Positions 44,587 to 55,900 of a stretch of 64,000 nt of DNA are shown here, in pieces. The notes below the pieces were generated by a model. That model made no database searches. It had not been told where the DNA came from and saw only the letters and a program-made list of their open reading frames with translations. Location: the NCBI RefSeq assembly GCF_019649055.1, contig NW_026570400.1:120489-184488 (forward strand), read 5' to 3'. The DNA is from Paramacrobiotus metropolitanus (taxonomy: Eukaryota; Tardigrada; Eutardigrada; Parachela; Macrobiotidae). The number at the start of each line of letters is the position of its first letter. The first letter of the stretch is position 1. Made by a program: the position numbers and the translations under genes.

Positions 44587-45690
44587 CTAGTGATGGGTAC
44601 GTGTTAGTGAAATTCCATAAAAGTTTCATTTGATTTAAAAGTACTGTATGCAGTTTTATTATTAACGCTCGGACTATTTTGACTGCCTAGCTGTAAGGTG
44701 CATAGAGTCGCTTCGAGACGCACAGTTCTCGACGCACATGAGCGATTTCCTTCAGAGTAGCATTGTATTCCTGTAGAAATCATTTTCCTGTTGTAACAGG
44801 CAAGCGCGAGGAGATCACGAGTGAGCTTTATTGTACAAATAAAGGAACAATGCTGCGTAATAGCAGGGAATGCAAGAACAAAGCACTGATGGCTAAACAA
44901 GCAAGTGAGTGCTAGAAAAGCTCTTGAGCGTTCGCCAAGGCGTGAAAGAAGCAACTGCCGGCAAGCACGTGCTGTGTGCCATCAGCTGTGTGATGATGCG
45001 CAGACTGGACTCAATCCAACGCGAGCGTATGAACGCTGAGTCATACTGCGAGAGAGGAACGAGAGAGCAAGTGTGGCTCAGTGTATGCGCTGCGTATATC
45101 CGCTTCAGCGGATATGAGTGCAGTGCAGCAGCACACGTACGTACAGCGAGAGAGGCGATAACGGCAAGTATGAGTGCCAGTACGTCCAGTGTGGACCGTA
45201 CGCACCAGGCACAGTCGTACGCCTCTGACATGCCTCTGGGCAGGAATCCGAGCTCCTGCGAAGGATGCTCCGACTCGGTACCGCACCAGTACCGCACAAC
45301 TCTCCAGTCGGACCCAATGTGGGGTCGCTGGTACGCGTCCTCTGGCAGTGGGAGTCCGGTGTCTGGTCGACCGTCCCTTCTTCACTTCCGAACCCATGAG
45401 TGGAAGCCACTCACGGCCGAAAAATCCGGAAGCCGCTCGGGCATTTCGTTGGACCGGTGGTGCTTCTGTTGGCTGGCTTCTTGCTTCTGTTGGCAGCGGA
45501 GAACAATGTGAAAGAAAAATGTAATGAAAGTTGTGTACAGCGCGAAAGAAAGTATGAAATAAAGTTTAATCACAATTCCAGTGAGCAAAAGGGGTTACAA
45601 AACAGATCTGTTAAAGAGATCGAACTAGAAAAATACAATTCCGTTTGTTAGGAGAGAGAAAAATACTAAAAAAAAATGCAAAAATCTGTC
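44587..45690. other. GC-rich block, coding status unresolved
   Basis: From about 44,930 to 45,520 several frames are open on both strands: plus 44909-45511, minus 44893-45297 with a hydrophobic STLDVLALILAVIASLAV stretch, and minus 45041-45397. At most one can be real, and I cannot choose. It may be an exon of the gene ending at 44464, or a pseudogene. Confidence 0.25.
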
Positions 45691-48393
45691 CGGGGGTCCT
45701 ATTCCGACTAGGATGACGTCCACGGGGCAATTGAGTCTCCACGGGGTCTCCTGTCCAATTTCATCCGGTAAGTTGGGTCCGAGGCATCAGTTCCCGGGTT
45801 ACCCGTCATAACCGGTTACATTCGCCGAGGTCGGATAAGCACGGTTAAACACTTACTTCCGACTCGTATCCTTCCGTTAGGGATAGAGAGGCACTGTTGC
45901 GGTTGCAAATGCCGAGGCATTCTCTCTGAATGGGGAATAGGGCCGAGGTCGGTTTGACCAAGGTCGGCCTACCGGTAAGTCGACCGGCGGCTGGGGGAAA
46001 TTCGGCTATGTTCCGAATTGCTAAAGTCCAGGTCGGAAAGAGCTGTATGTAAGTCATGCGGCCTGTGTGGTCGTCATGTACAGCAGTTCCGTTAGAAAGT
46101 GGTCGATTACAACCGTTCAATCTGCTACCACGAGCCTGGTTTGGAGTTATCCGAGTCGAACTGGCTCGAAGGTCCGGTCGGAAATCATGGGTTGTTTTGA
46201 TGGAAATGTCTAGTCGACTTCCATCCGGTATGTTCCGTTGTTATCCGACTTTCGGTCGAGGTCGGTAATCCTATCCGTTGGAGGTCGACTGGGGTTAACC
46301 TACAATAACATGCCCATGTGGGGCTAAGCAGTTCCTTCAAGTCGAATTCGTCCACCGCAGGCGATTGTTGTTCTTCTTCCGTCATGCTGACCGAGTTGGC
46401 GACTTCCGACTTGTAGTCGGTTATGGTCGACTTTGGGAGGTCGGATGAACTGTGTGCTCATCCGTCCAAAGGCTAAATTTTTCCGTTAGGAGGTCGGTTC
46501 TCGACTTCCAAATGCCTTTGCCGACTTGTTGTAGTCTCCTTCCGACTTCTATTCGGTCACTTCCGACCTTCGTTTGGGGTCGGCTATCTTTATCGAAGTT
46601 CCAAGGTCGGCTGACTTCCGACTTCCTTAGGTCGGACGAACTGTGTGTTCACCCGTCGAAAAAGGCAAAATTCTTCGGCTAGGAGGTCGGCTTCCTACTT
46701 CTGATAAATTCTCCGACTTCCATCTGGTGGTTGTCAACTTCTTCTTAGGAGTTCTGTGCATTCGGCTACAGTTGGCCGGGTCCTTGGTGTCGGGACATCC
46801 TTCGGTCAGTTCGGACTGGCAGAAGGATGTTCGGCAGCACAACTCCGTTCCTTCTATAATTTCTGACATGAACTCCAGGTCGGATCCGAGCTACTGTTGA
46901 GGTCGGTCAATCCGAATAACTTGCTTCTGGGTCGCCGAGTCTTACGAGGTAGAAGTTCCTTGGCATCTGTTGGCCGATTGACTGGTGTTTCATCATGCAC
47001 TGCGCTCGCCACAACGCTAAGGGTCTTTGTGGCCCCGGTTGACAAGACGAGCTCTTTGGTTTAAACTTCATGCACATGGAAGTCCCTGAGGTCGTCAGAT
47101 CCGATTCTTCCATTCTGTTTTGCCGCGAACCTGAGACGCCTAGCCGCTTCTGTTGGGGGTAGACAACTCACGTCCACGGGGAAATTTTTCTTTTGCCGGT
47201 GACGCTGTCCAACTGGCCGTTACTGTTGCGGGCAGGTAGGCATCGCCATCGGGGATTCGTTGAGGGGTGCAGGCTGAGTGTTCTAACTCGGTCTGCCTAG
47301 GATGTTCCATTTGAGACATGTGGAAGCAGGTCGCGGCGGAGTCATTGGAGTGGCGGCCAAATCACCGTCGCTGTTCCTCTTCAGGGAATGGCAGCACGTT
47401 CAAAGACGCGCGTAGTCGTGGTCACCGGTGAATCGGCTGGTTTACCCGATATCGCCCGGGGGAGACTGCGGTTGATCTCCAGGTACAGAGCCTGTAGGTC
47501 TGGATTCAAACGGAGAATCCGGTTGAATTGCCACGTAACTACTGCCGGCTTCCATCTATTCTCCATAATCGACTTCTGTTGGCCGCCATGGTCGACCTGT
47601 GTGGTCGGCTATGATGTCGATTTCTCGTTAGTCGATCTGGCAATCGTTTCCAAAGCCGACTTGTGTAGTCGGCTTGCACAACCGACCTGTGTGGTCGGCT
47701 GATGCAGCTATGTCCGCAGTGTCTCCAAATTATGAGGAAAGTACAAAGTCGGCCTTTGTGGTCGACTCAAGTACGCGTAGTCAAATCCGAGTATTCCTGC
47801 GCTGTTGGCGACTCGGCCGAGGGATTTCCGCCGTTTACAATGGTGAAGGCTGCTCGGCTACCCGGTTCCGAGGTTGGCCACGGGTGCTTGGCAAACATGG
47901 CGTTGAACACGCAGCGATGTGTTCAACGCCATGTTAGCGTAATCCTCTCGGTTTTTTCTCCGGAGTCGGTTGGCCGGAGTGATCTCCATGTAACGCGGAT
48001 TGGGGCTTCTGTTGGCTCCGATAATCGCAGAACGTGGTTGACGATCTGTTCGTGCCGTGCTGGGGAACCGTGGTCGGTTTGCTCGGTTCGTTCCAGGGGA
48101 TTCCTTCAGGGACGTCCCGGTACGGTGAAAGAACCGAAATACCCAGGTGTGACCACGCGTTTCCGGGTCCAACCAAAGAATCCGGCCGACTTGTGTAGTC
48201 AGCGTTCTGGCAAAGTCATCGTTGACGTCCGCTGTATACATGGTTAGTCGGTTTCCATGAAAAGAATTAAAGAGGAGTATCCATTCCGCTAAGTCGTTTC
48301 TCGACGGTGCTGTTTCTCAGCTAGGCTGTTTCTCAGTCAGGTCCCCGAAGTTATTCCAAATGGGGGATCGAGTTCCAGTGTGGGAACTCGACC
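45691..48393 (-). other. Non-coding 3' tail of the element
   Basis: This 2.7-kb stretch lies downstream of the last ORF. It has stops in all frames and a high density of GTCGG and CCGAC: ten copies on either strand in 46,441-46,730 by my reading. The hairpin at 47894-47935 is inside it. It might contain the 3' LTR, but no terminal TG..CA boundary or polypurine tract was convincing. Confidence 0.5.
47894..47935. repeat. Perfect 17-bp stem-loop in the element tail
   Basis: AACATGGCGTTGAACAC (47894-47910) and GTGTTCAACGCCATGTT (47919-47935) are exact inverses around the 8-base loop GCAGCGAT. Its perfection in a degenerate region suggests either recent origin or selection, for example as an RNA signal of the element. 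Confidence 0.7.
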
Positions 48394-49530
48394 TTAACTG
48401 AGTGGGACTTCGACAGGTTTATCGCCGCCGAAGTAATCTTCTTCTTCATCGTCGTCCGGGCCAGGTCGGTTGTGTGGCCGGATGGTTGGGTCCCTTGGTT
48501 TACAAGACGCCGAGCCACCACGCTGAGACATCTCGTCGGTCTCATCGGTTTCCTGGCCTGAACGCTCCGCTCTACCCTTCCTCGATTCCCTGGCCGCCTG
48601 TTTCCGGAGCCGCAGCGCATACGGTCGTGCGCCGGGTGCTATGTCGTCCGACATCCAAGGTTCGTAGGGCGACGAGTTAAATCCGCTAGGCAAAGTCTTT
48701 CTTTCGCGGTACCAGCTGATGAACCGAGTTGCGTCGTCGCTGGGATCTACGTGATCCTCACGAAAGGCATACTTTGCCGCATACCGTTCATGGGTGTACA
48801 GCAAGTCGCGCATCCAGACAGCCAGGATAACACTTCTCATCGGTGTGCCAAGTTGGGCTACGAGGGTCTCCACAGCCGCTGGTATCATTTCGTTCTGGTA
48901 CAATCCGTACAGGGTATAATGGCAAAAGTAGTTGCCAAGTCGGGCTGCGAAAATGAATCGCAAAAATGCCGTGACTTCGTCCTGGGCCATGTCAACTTCT
49001 CCTTCTGGGAGGTACTGGGTTAAATCCAGTGCTGCCCGAGCCGCGGTGATGACAAAGGCTGGGTGGGCGTCCGTGATGACGAACTGGGCAATATTCTCCA
49101 ACTCGTCATGGGAGTATTCCCGAGCTCCTAGTTGGTTCGCGCGTGTTCCGTCCGGGCTGTACAGCGGCACGTTCAGTAGAACCGGATCGGTCATCGACGG
49201 TAACGCATTCGATCGTGTGTACGGGTGTTCAACATTCGGCGCTGTGTGCGCGTTCATGTTGAAGTCGGATCGCCACTGATGCTGCTCGAACAGCGTCTGA
49301 TATCCGGATCGGACGAGGAATTGACGAAGGTTTTCTACCATCCGCCAAATTTGTGGTCGGTTCCGTTCCTCGTAATTCATGACATTCATGATGTGGTTTG
49401 TCCGTTCTGTAGGATGTAGCATGACGACCCCAATTCCATGTTGTCGGGCGCGGTCGTAGCGAGGGTCTTCTCGGATCGGCACTTCCACTTGTGGTAGTTG
49501 TGCCATCTGGTCGGCTACATCAACGTCCAT
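48394..49530 (-). CDS. Element ORF7, unknown
   Basis: The ORF has 378 codons from ATG 49530, but the same frame stays open upstream, through a Gln/Ala/Pro-rich stretch, into the end of ORF6 (to at least 49,860). The true N-terminus may therefore be longer and made by a frame change. The body is helical and globular: MENLRQFL-like helices, ITAARAALDLTQYL, then AAVETLVAQLGTPMRSVI. The C-terminus is basic and then acidic (PDDDEEEDYFGG). No signal peptide, transmembrane segment or fusion-peptide-like segment was seen, so it is not an obvious envelope protein. No family is recognised. It is the last ORF before the non-coding tail. Confidence 0.6.
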   Translation of the reverse strand: MDVDVADQMAQLPQVEVPIREDPRYDRARQHGIGVVMLHPTERTNHIMNVMNYEERNRPQIWRMVENLRQFLVRSGYQTLFEQHQWRSDFNMNAHTAPNVEHPYTRSNALPSMTDPVLLNVPLYSPDGTRANQLGAREYSHDELENIAQFVITDAHPAFVITAARAALDLTQYLPEGEVDMAQDEVTAFLRFIFAARLGNYFCHYTLYGLYQNEMIPAAVETLVAQLGTPMRSVILAVWMRDLLYTHERYAAKYAFREDHVDPSDDATRFISWYRERKTLPSGFNSSPYEPWMSDDIAPGARPYALRLRKQAARESRKGRAERSGQETDETDEMSQRGGSASCKPRDPTIRPHNRPGPDDDEEEDYFGGDKPVEVPLS

Positions 49531-49727
49531 TTGCTCTTGTTGGGCTGCTGGTTCAGCTTGGACTTCGGCCGCTGGTTCTGCTTGTTGAGCTTCCAGCTGC
49601 TGGTCGGGTGGGACAAAATTACGTTTCGACTTATTTGTTAAGTCGACCGTAAGTCCGATTCCCGTTTCTCCAGATCCGGTTCGTTTCCCTGGTGGAGCTC
49701 TGGTTGGCTCCTTTCCAGCTTGTCGGA

Positions 49728-50753
49728 TTACGGCTCGTTGTTCTTCGATTCTGTCTCGAAGATCGACCGGGCCGATCCTATGTCGAAGGTCATGTCCCGC
49801 AAGGTTTTTACTCGGCCGGCGCTGCTGTTGTTGAGCTGCCGGTTGAGTACGATTTCCGTGAGTTCCGGATTGAGGAATCTGTTGGGAAACAATTGGACGA
49901 CTACTGGCGTTGCCCTGTGTGGGATTGCCATCAACTGTTCCTGAGTTGCTGGTGTGAAAGTGACTGGCCGTTGAGTTCCGTCCGGCATATTCATCATCAT
50001 CGTTATAGATGCGCCCGTCATCGGTCGGTTCGGATCTCCGACGAAAACATCGCGTATGGTGGGGATCAACTCTCCAGCTGTCGGGGGACCCTGTGTGGGT
50101 GTCTGTACCCGAATCTTAATTTCCGGTTCGTAGTCGGTCGGTGGTGGATGGACTCGCATTGTGGCGATCTGTCTATCGACCTCCTTAATTTTCTTCTGGT
50201 CGTCGAGTTGACGCTGCAGGTCCAGCATCTGACGATATTCGAACAGTCTACTCGTTAAGACTGGTGGTCGAGATTCTTCCCATCTAGGATCGCGGGCTCG
50301 TTGCCGCTGGATTGTGGCCAAGTTATCCTGTTCGTGTGACTCCAGTTGGTTGATCAGGTATTCTCTGCCGGCCAAATACCGGTATGCACTCAGGTTGCCA
50401 GCGACAACATTTAGGTAAAGTGCCGCCGCCTGAGCTCGGTGTTGCGCTCCGGTGTCGGTAATTCGTTCATTCGTAAAGGAAACGATGCATAAGGCGCAGG
50501 GCAATCTGTTGTTGTCCCTCGTCGCATTATCCATACACTGTTGGCAGTCCACCGTAAAGGCTTCCGTTCGATGCTCTTCCGTACGAGTCTGCGGTAAAGG
50601 CGTCTGTGCGGCCGACCGCGAATTATCCGATCGCGATGTCGAGCGATGACTGGTGTAGGAAGTTGGGTAGGGCTGTGATCGGTTCGATCCGCTGCCACTA
50701 CGTCCGCTATTAGATCCGCTGGAAGGTGGGTCGTGTCGATGACGGCCTGACAT
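49728..50753 (-). CDS. Element ORF6, unknown, with two CxxC pairs
   Basis: The ORF has 341 codons from ATG 50753. The first 70 residues are Ser/Arg/Pro-rich. Two CxxC pairs (DCQQCMDN and PCALC, about residues 74-94) could bind a zinc ion. A helical region follows (LINQLESHEQDNLATIQRQR, then LDLQRQLDDQKKIKEVDRQI), and then a Pro-rich and mixed C-terminal domain (ASITMMMNMPDGTQRP). Its 3' end overlaps the open frame of ORF7 in the -1 frame. It lacks envelope features. A nucleic-acid-binding accessory protein is possible but unproven. Confidence 0.6.
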   Translation of the reverse strand: MSGRHRHDPPSSGSNSGRSGSGSNRSQPYPTSYTSHRSTSRSDNSRSAAQTPLPQTRTEEHRTEAFTVDCQQCMDNATRDNNRLPCALCIVSFTNERITDTGAQHRAQAAALYLNVVAGNLSAYRYLAGREYLINQLESHEQDNLATIQRQRARDPRWEESRPPVLTSRLFEYRQMLDLQRQLDDQKKIKEVDRQIATMRVHPPPTDYEPEIKIRVQTPTQGPPTAGELIPTIRDVFVGDPNRPMTGASITMMMNMPDGTQRPVTFTPATQEQLMAIPHRATPVVVQLFPNRFLNPELTEIVLNRQLNNSSAGRVKTLRDMTFDIGSARSIFETESKNNEP

Positions 50754-50929
50754 TGTTGCTTGCTGTCAAGGAAAGGAAATACGGCGCGTTAGAATTCTAC
50801 CAACTCCCGTACATTCAGCTGAAGATGTTCCGGTCAACTAAAGAGATTCCATTTCGACACCAAAGGTCCATCTATACCTGGCTACTGTTAAGCTACCTAA
50901 AACTTATTCTAAGTTTTACACCTATGGCC

Positions 50930-52756
50930 CTATGACTGAGTCTGTTCTGTTGTGACTGCTGTTTTGGGTGTCTTGGGTTTTGCTGTTTTGACTGGTTTCT
51001 CCGAGTCTGCCCGTCCTTCGGTAATTCGTTCGAGGATTTCCTTATGGGCTTCGTCTTCAGCGACTTCCGTTTCCTCCAGCATCTGTTGAGCTGTCAACTT
51101 CGGTTTCTTAGCTGTCCCATACTTCCGTTTCGGCTTGGTCGAATTGACTGCCTGGTCGGGAGCTACGACTTCCGTGGTCGGCGCCGATGTGCTAGGTAAG
51201 TCGACCTTCCGCTTCGTGTACTTGCGCTTTGGCTTGGTCGGTTGGACTGCCGAGTCAGCTATAACGACTTCTGTAGTCGGTGCCGACGAGTCGGTTTTCT
51301 TCACCGTCCTCTTCTTCCGAGCTGGCTTTGTCGCCGGCTTCGTTTCTTCTACTGGTTGGTTGGCTGGCTGAACCGGCGTTTCCGACTTATCATCCGACTT
51401 CTTCGGTCGCTCGGTGGTGGACTGAACTTTGTTCTCGGCGACTTCTTCCGAGGTCGGTACTGGTTCAGCTGCTATCACATCTTGCTTCTGAAGTTCCTTC
51501 AGTGCAGGTGTCTCGAAGTCGGTCGGTGGTTTTTTCCGAGGTCGACCTCGCTTGTTCTTTACCTTCGGTTCAGTTTTATCCACGTCGTTAGTCGGGTCCG
51601 ATGGTTTTTCGACGGTTTCTTCCGGTTTTGTCTTCGGCTTCCGAGTAGCTTTCCCCTCTGTTGGGTCGGCTACCGGGCCGGTTGACCGAGTTGCTGGTCG
51701 ACTTGTCTCGACTCGGCAATGTTTAACTCGGTCGACGGCTACCGTATCTTCACGTCCGTCTTCGCATCGAAGGAGTAAATTGTTGGGGCCAACATAGTTG
51801 ATGACCGTCCAAACTCCATCGTAGCGTTCTTTCCGAGTCGGGTCCTTGGTCGGGAATTCCACAGTTACCTTATCCCTCGGTTTGAAGGTCGGATTCGACT
51901 TCTTCTTGTTGTAATGCTCGGCATTCCGTTCGAATGCTTCATCAATGTTGATGCGAGCAATCTCGTGCGAGCGCTGAAGTCGTTCTTTTATCCGTCGGAT
52001 ATAATGTTCCTTATCCGTAAAGGTTTCCGGTGTATTCGTTCCGGCCACTATGTCCTGTGGCATGGTCATTTCTCGACCATATAAGATGTAGAACGGTGAG
52101 AACTTAGTCGCGGCATGGACGGCTCGGTTCATTCCGCAGACGACATAATCCAAGGCTCTGTGCCATCGGTGTCCGTCTTTTACATCGCAGAACTTCCTTA
52201 TTCCGTCCCAAATCGTTTGCATTTGCCGTTCGACTTGTCTTTGTCCTTCCGGATGATGGGCGGTTCCAAGTGTGTGTTGGATGCCGAAGATCCGTGCGAC
52301 CTTAGCGAACGTCCTCGCTGTAAAGTGTGTCCCTCTGTCCGAGTGGATGAAGATCGGCATTCCGTACTTCAAAAGGACGTCTTTGACGAAAAACCGTTCG
52401 AATTCCCTCGCGGTATTCGTCTTCGTTGCCCGGGCTACGGTGAACTTCGTCAGCTGGTCGGTTACCACTGCGATGTACTGGTATCCCTTCGTCTCCGTCC
52501 GAGGAAGAGGACCTTTGAAGTCCGCATAGATGCGATACCAAGCTTCACCGACTTCCATCTTCTGGAGTTTACCGGGTGGTGGGCGTCGTTGCTTGTTGGT
52601 CATGATGCACTGTCGGCATTTCTCAATATAGGCAATGGCATCAGTGTTCATTCGTGGCCAATAGTAACGCAGCTTTAGCGCTTCGATCGTCTTCTCCCGT
52701 CCGAAATGGTTTCCGGTTTTCCCATCGTGGAGTGATCGGATGATTTGATTACACAT
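50930..52756 (-). CDS. Integrase of the giant gypsy element
   Basis: The integrase inserts the element cDNA into host DNA. From the first ATG (52756), residues H10, H17, C47 and C50 form the HHCC zinc-binding module. The catalytic triad is D79, D140 and E176, with exactly 35 residues between the last two, as in retroviral integrases. Strings such as HSDRGTHFTA and HHPEGQRQVER mark the core. The ATG at 52756 falls inside the domain, because the true N-terminal linker is encoded just upstream in the RT frame (52,770-52,935). A one-base frame change near 52,780 separates the two. After a beta-rich C-terminal domain (FKPRDKVTVEFPTKD) comes an unusually long tail of about 230 residues, rich in Lys, Pro, Thr and Glu, with repeated KPKRKY blocks like AT-hook or histone-tail repeats. 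Confidence 0.85.
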   Translation of the reverse strand: MCNQIIRSLHDGKTGNHFGREKTIEALKLRYYWPRMNTDAIAYIEKCRQCIMTNKQRRPPPGKLQKMEVGEAWYRIYADFKGPLPRTETKGYQYIAVVTDQLTKFTVARATKTNTAREFERFFVKDVLLKYGMPIFIHSDRGTHFTARTFAKVARIFGIQHTLGTAHHPEGQRQVERQMQTIWDGIRKFCDVKDGHRWHRALDYVVCGMNRAVHAATKFSPFYILYGREMTMPQDIVAGTNTPETFTDKEHYIRRIKERLQRSHEIARINIDEAFERNAEHYNKKKSNPTFKPRDKVTVEFPTKDPTRKERYDGVWTVINYVGPNNLLLRCEDGREDTVAVDRVKHCRVETSRPATRSTGPVADPTEGKATRKPKTKPEETVEKPSDPTNDVDKTEPKVKNKRGRPRKKPPTDFETPALKELQKQDVIAAEPVPTSEEVAENKVQSTTERPKKSDDKSETPVQPANQPVEETKPATKPARKKRTVKKTDSSAPTTEVVIADSAVQPTKPKRKYTKRKVDLPSTSAPTTEVVAPDQAVNSTKPKRKYGTAKKPKLTAQQMLEETEVAEDEAHKEILERITEGRADSEKPVKTAKPKTPKTAVTTEQTQS

Positions 52757-52937
52757 GAAAAGTGGTACGACAGAGGCAACGTTCCAACTTTGTGTTGATC
52801 GTCTTCAGTCTGTACAGTACTCCTTGCGCCATCTGGTAATGTTCCAGATGTTTCGACTTGTGGTCGAGTTTCTCTGGATTCTCCAGTTCATCGATGATTT
52901 TGCGTAGCTGCGGGTCTCGTAACTGCGCTTTCCGAAG

Positions 52938-55900
52938 TTACAAGTTTGGTTCGGGTGGAGGTGGGAGCGTCTCTTCGACTTCCAACTCGTCATCTTCCGC
53001 CGTGTTGACGGTCCGAATGTTCGGTTCCGGTGTCTTCGGTGCTGGGATATTAATGACCCGAACCTCTGCGGTACTCAAGTCGTCCCAGTCAGCTATGACG
53101 TTGCATCCGGGGAGAACCGGTGGAAGGGGGATTTTCGGTGGTTCCTTTAGATCCTTCTTCCTTTTCTTTGAGGCGTTTGCCTTCAGACGTCTAAGAGTCC
53201 TTATTGTGCAGACTCTAATTTCGTCTTTAAAGTCCTCGAAGTTAGGGACTTGGTCCAACTCTTCGTGTGGATCTTTGTCTTCACTACGTTCGAGTGGCCA
53301 TCTCGACAGGGCGTCCGCATTGTCGCAGAAAACTCCTGGCTTATACTCGATGATTATGTCCCGTCCTTGTAAAGCCAGTGCCCATCTCGTTAGTCGAGGG
53401 TTGATGCCTGGTCGGTTCGACTCGCATCGGAGCAGGTTCTGCAATGCTCGGTGATCCGTTCTTACGGTGAATGGTCCGTGGTCGATGAAGTGCTTAAATT
53501 TCTGCACCGCCCATACCACGGCCAAACATTCCCATTCGGTAACTCCATAGTTGAGTTCCGGTCCACGTAGGACTCGACTGGCGTAGGCAATTGGATGATC
53601 GTCTTGTGAGATCACCGCGCCAAGTCCGGCTCCGCTTGCGTCACATTCGATGACGGTCTTCTTGGTCGGGTCGAACTTCGCCAGTACAGGTGCTTTTGTT
53701 AGCGCCTTCTTGATGTCGTTGAACTCTGCCGTGTGGGCTTCCGTCCAATCGAGCTTTATATTCTTATCTTTCCGTAGGAGCTCGTACATTTTCGATGTCT
53801 TCTGAGCGTATCCTTGGATGAACTTATGATAATAGTTGGCCAGTCCGAGGAACGACCTAAGTTGCCGTTCAGTTCTCGGGCAGCTTTGTTCTGCAATGCA
53901 GGCCACTTTCTCGTCGTCGGTCTGGATTCCGTTCCTGCTAAGGACGTGCCCAAGGAACAGTAGTCTGTCCGTTCCGATCTCACATTTGGAGGGTTTGACC
54001 GTAAAACCAGCATCGCGGAGGCATTCGAGAGTTGCTCGGAAAGCCTCAAGGAAGTCTTCGAACGTTTTGCCGAAGAAGATGATATCGTCTATGTAGGCTA
54101 ACACACCCTTCTTCCAAGCTGATGCCGTGATTTTGTCCATATGCATTTGGAAAGTTGCTGGTCCGTTGCAGACTCCAAACGGCATACGGTTGAATCTCCA
54201 CATACCGTCGGGTGTTACGAAGGTCGTGTAGTCTTTAGATTGTTCGTCCATAGGGATTTGCCAAAAGCCGGACTGACAGTCTACCTTGCCGTAATACTCC
54301 ATTCCGGCGCATCGGTCCAGTAGCTCGTCCGGGTTCGGTAGTGGGTAGTTGTTTTTCTTTGTCACGGCGTTCAACTTTATATAGTTGATGCAGAAGCGTG
54401 TTCCTACCGTGCCGTTTCCGTTCCGTTTCGCGGCTAAGACGACGGGAAAGCTCCATGCAGCCGATGACGGTTCGATGACTCCTTGGTCGAGCATCTCTTG
54501 CACGTGTTTTTGGATGAATTCACGTCTTTTCCAGCTTGTCCTGGTGGGGTTCATCTTAATCGGTTGTGCCCCTTGGACATCAATGGTATGTGTTACCCCT
54601 TTGACGTCTCCATAGGGTTTCTTCGAGGTCGGAAATACGGTCCGGTAATCCCATGCAACTGCCTTCAGTTTGGCTAGTTGCTCGTCGGTTAAATTTTTAC
54701 CAAAGTTCATGGGGTCTATGATTATCCGTCGCTCCTCTTGGGACTCCGCGTCTTCCTGCTCGACTTCAGCCGTGTTGACTCGTGCTTCTTCGACCTTCTG
54801 GTCGTCCGTCATCATAGTGAATGCTTCGGCTCGGCCCATCTGTGCACCTTTGCGTAAGGTGACTTCGCGATGGGTGTGGTTAGCCACCATGATGGTGAAT
54901 CGTTTCCCGTCATGTTTGGTTACGCCGTCCATGAACTTGATTCCGTCTCGTTTGGGGTCGGATTCACCGAGGTACATCAGTTTTTGGTCCTTGGATACCG
55001 GTACGTCCAGGACGACTTCTACCATGGTTACGGCTCGAGGGATGAGTTTGACTTTCCGTTGAGATCGAACTCCTGTTGCCTCGAAAATTTCGAACTGGGG
55101 TTTTGGCTTCACTTCCCGTGTGTGGGGCCAAGTCTTCGCCACTCTGTGTGGGAGTTCCCATTCAACAAATTCATTGTTGATTTCTGGTTCGAAAAAATCA
55201 GCGTATTGCATGTGGCCAAGTCGTACACCCTTCTTCAGCACCTTCGTTTGGTGAGTCGTGTTCTGAATGTTTATCCAGGCCGTGTCGTTTGTCGGTCGGA
55301 TGTCGATCCTGGCTTCGATTGGCCGAATAGGTCGGACTAACCGTTGTAGGGTAGAGAAGTAAATTGGTCTTCTCGGGTCCATTGGTTTGGCCGTCCGTAC
55401 CTTGATCGAACATGTTGACCATGGTGAGAGAGAGACTCGTTCGCTTTTGAAGACGACCTGTCGGTCTAGCGCTTTCGTCTCTACGTGGGGATCCAGCTTT
55501 AGGTGGTGGACTTCTGGGCATTTGTTGTCCAAGTCCAGCTCTTCGATCGTCGTTACTTTGGCGACTCGTGCCTTCCATGTGTTGAAATGCTCCGACTTCT
55601 GTTGGTCGGTTAAGTTAGCCAAGGTCGGTTGTTCGGTTGACAACTGCTGGACGACTATAGTTGGAGGTCGGAAATCGTCTTCCTCCGGTTTACCTCCTCC
55701 GAATTCCCACAAAGCCTTAAGTTGGTCGAGTTCCTCTTGTTGTTCGGAGTCGACCGGCTTAGGTTGTTCGGTTTGTTCCGGTTGCTCGACTATAAATTCT
55801 GTGTGAACTATAGTCCGCAATGCCGTAATTACTCGGACATCGTAGGTCGGTTCTTCGTCCTCCGATGACGAATCATCCGAGTCGTTTACGCTCGGTTTGT

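Noticed and set aside
44893-45511. One of several open frames as a membrane protein
   Set aside because: Three overlapping frames on both strands are open because the block is GC-rich. None could be preferred.
48394-50753. ORF6 or ORF7 as a retroviral envelope
   Set aside because: No signal peptide, transmembrane anchor, fusion-peptide-like segment or cysteine-rich ectodomain is visible.
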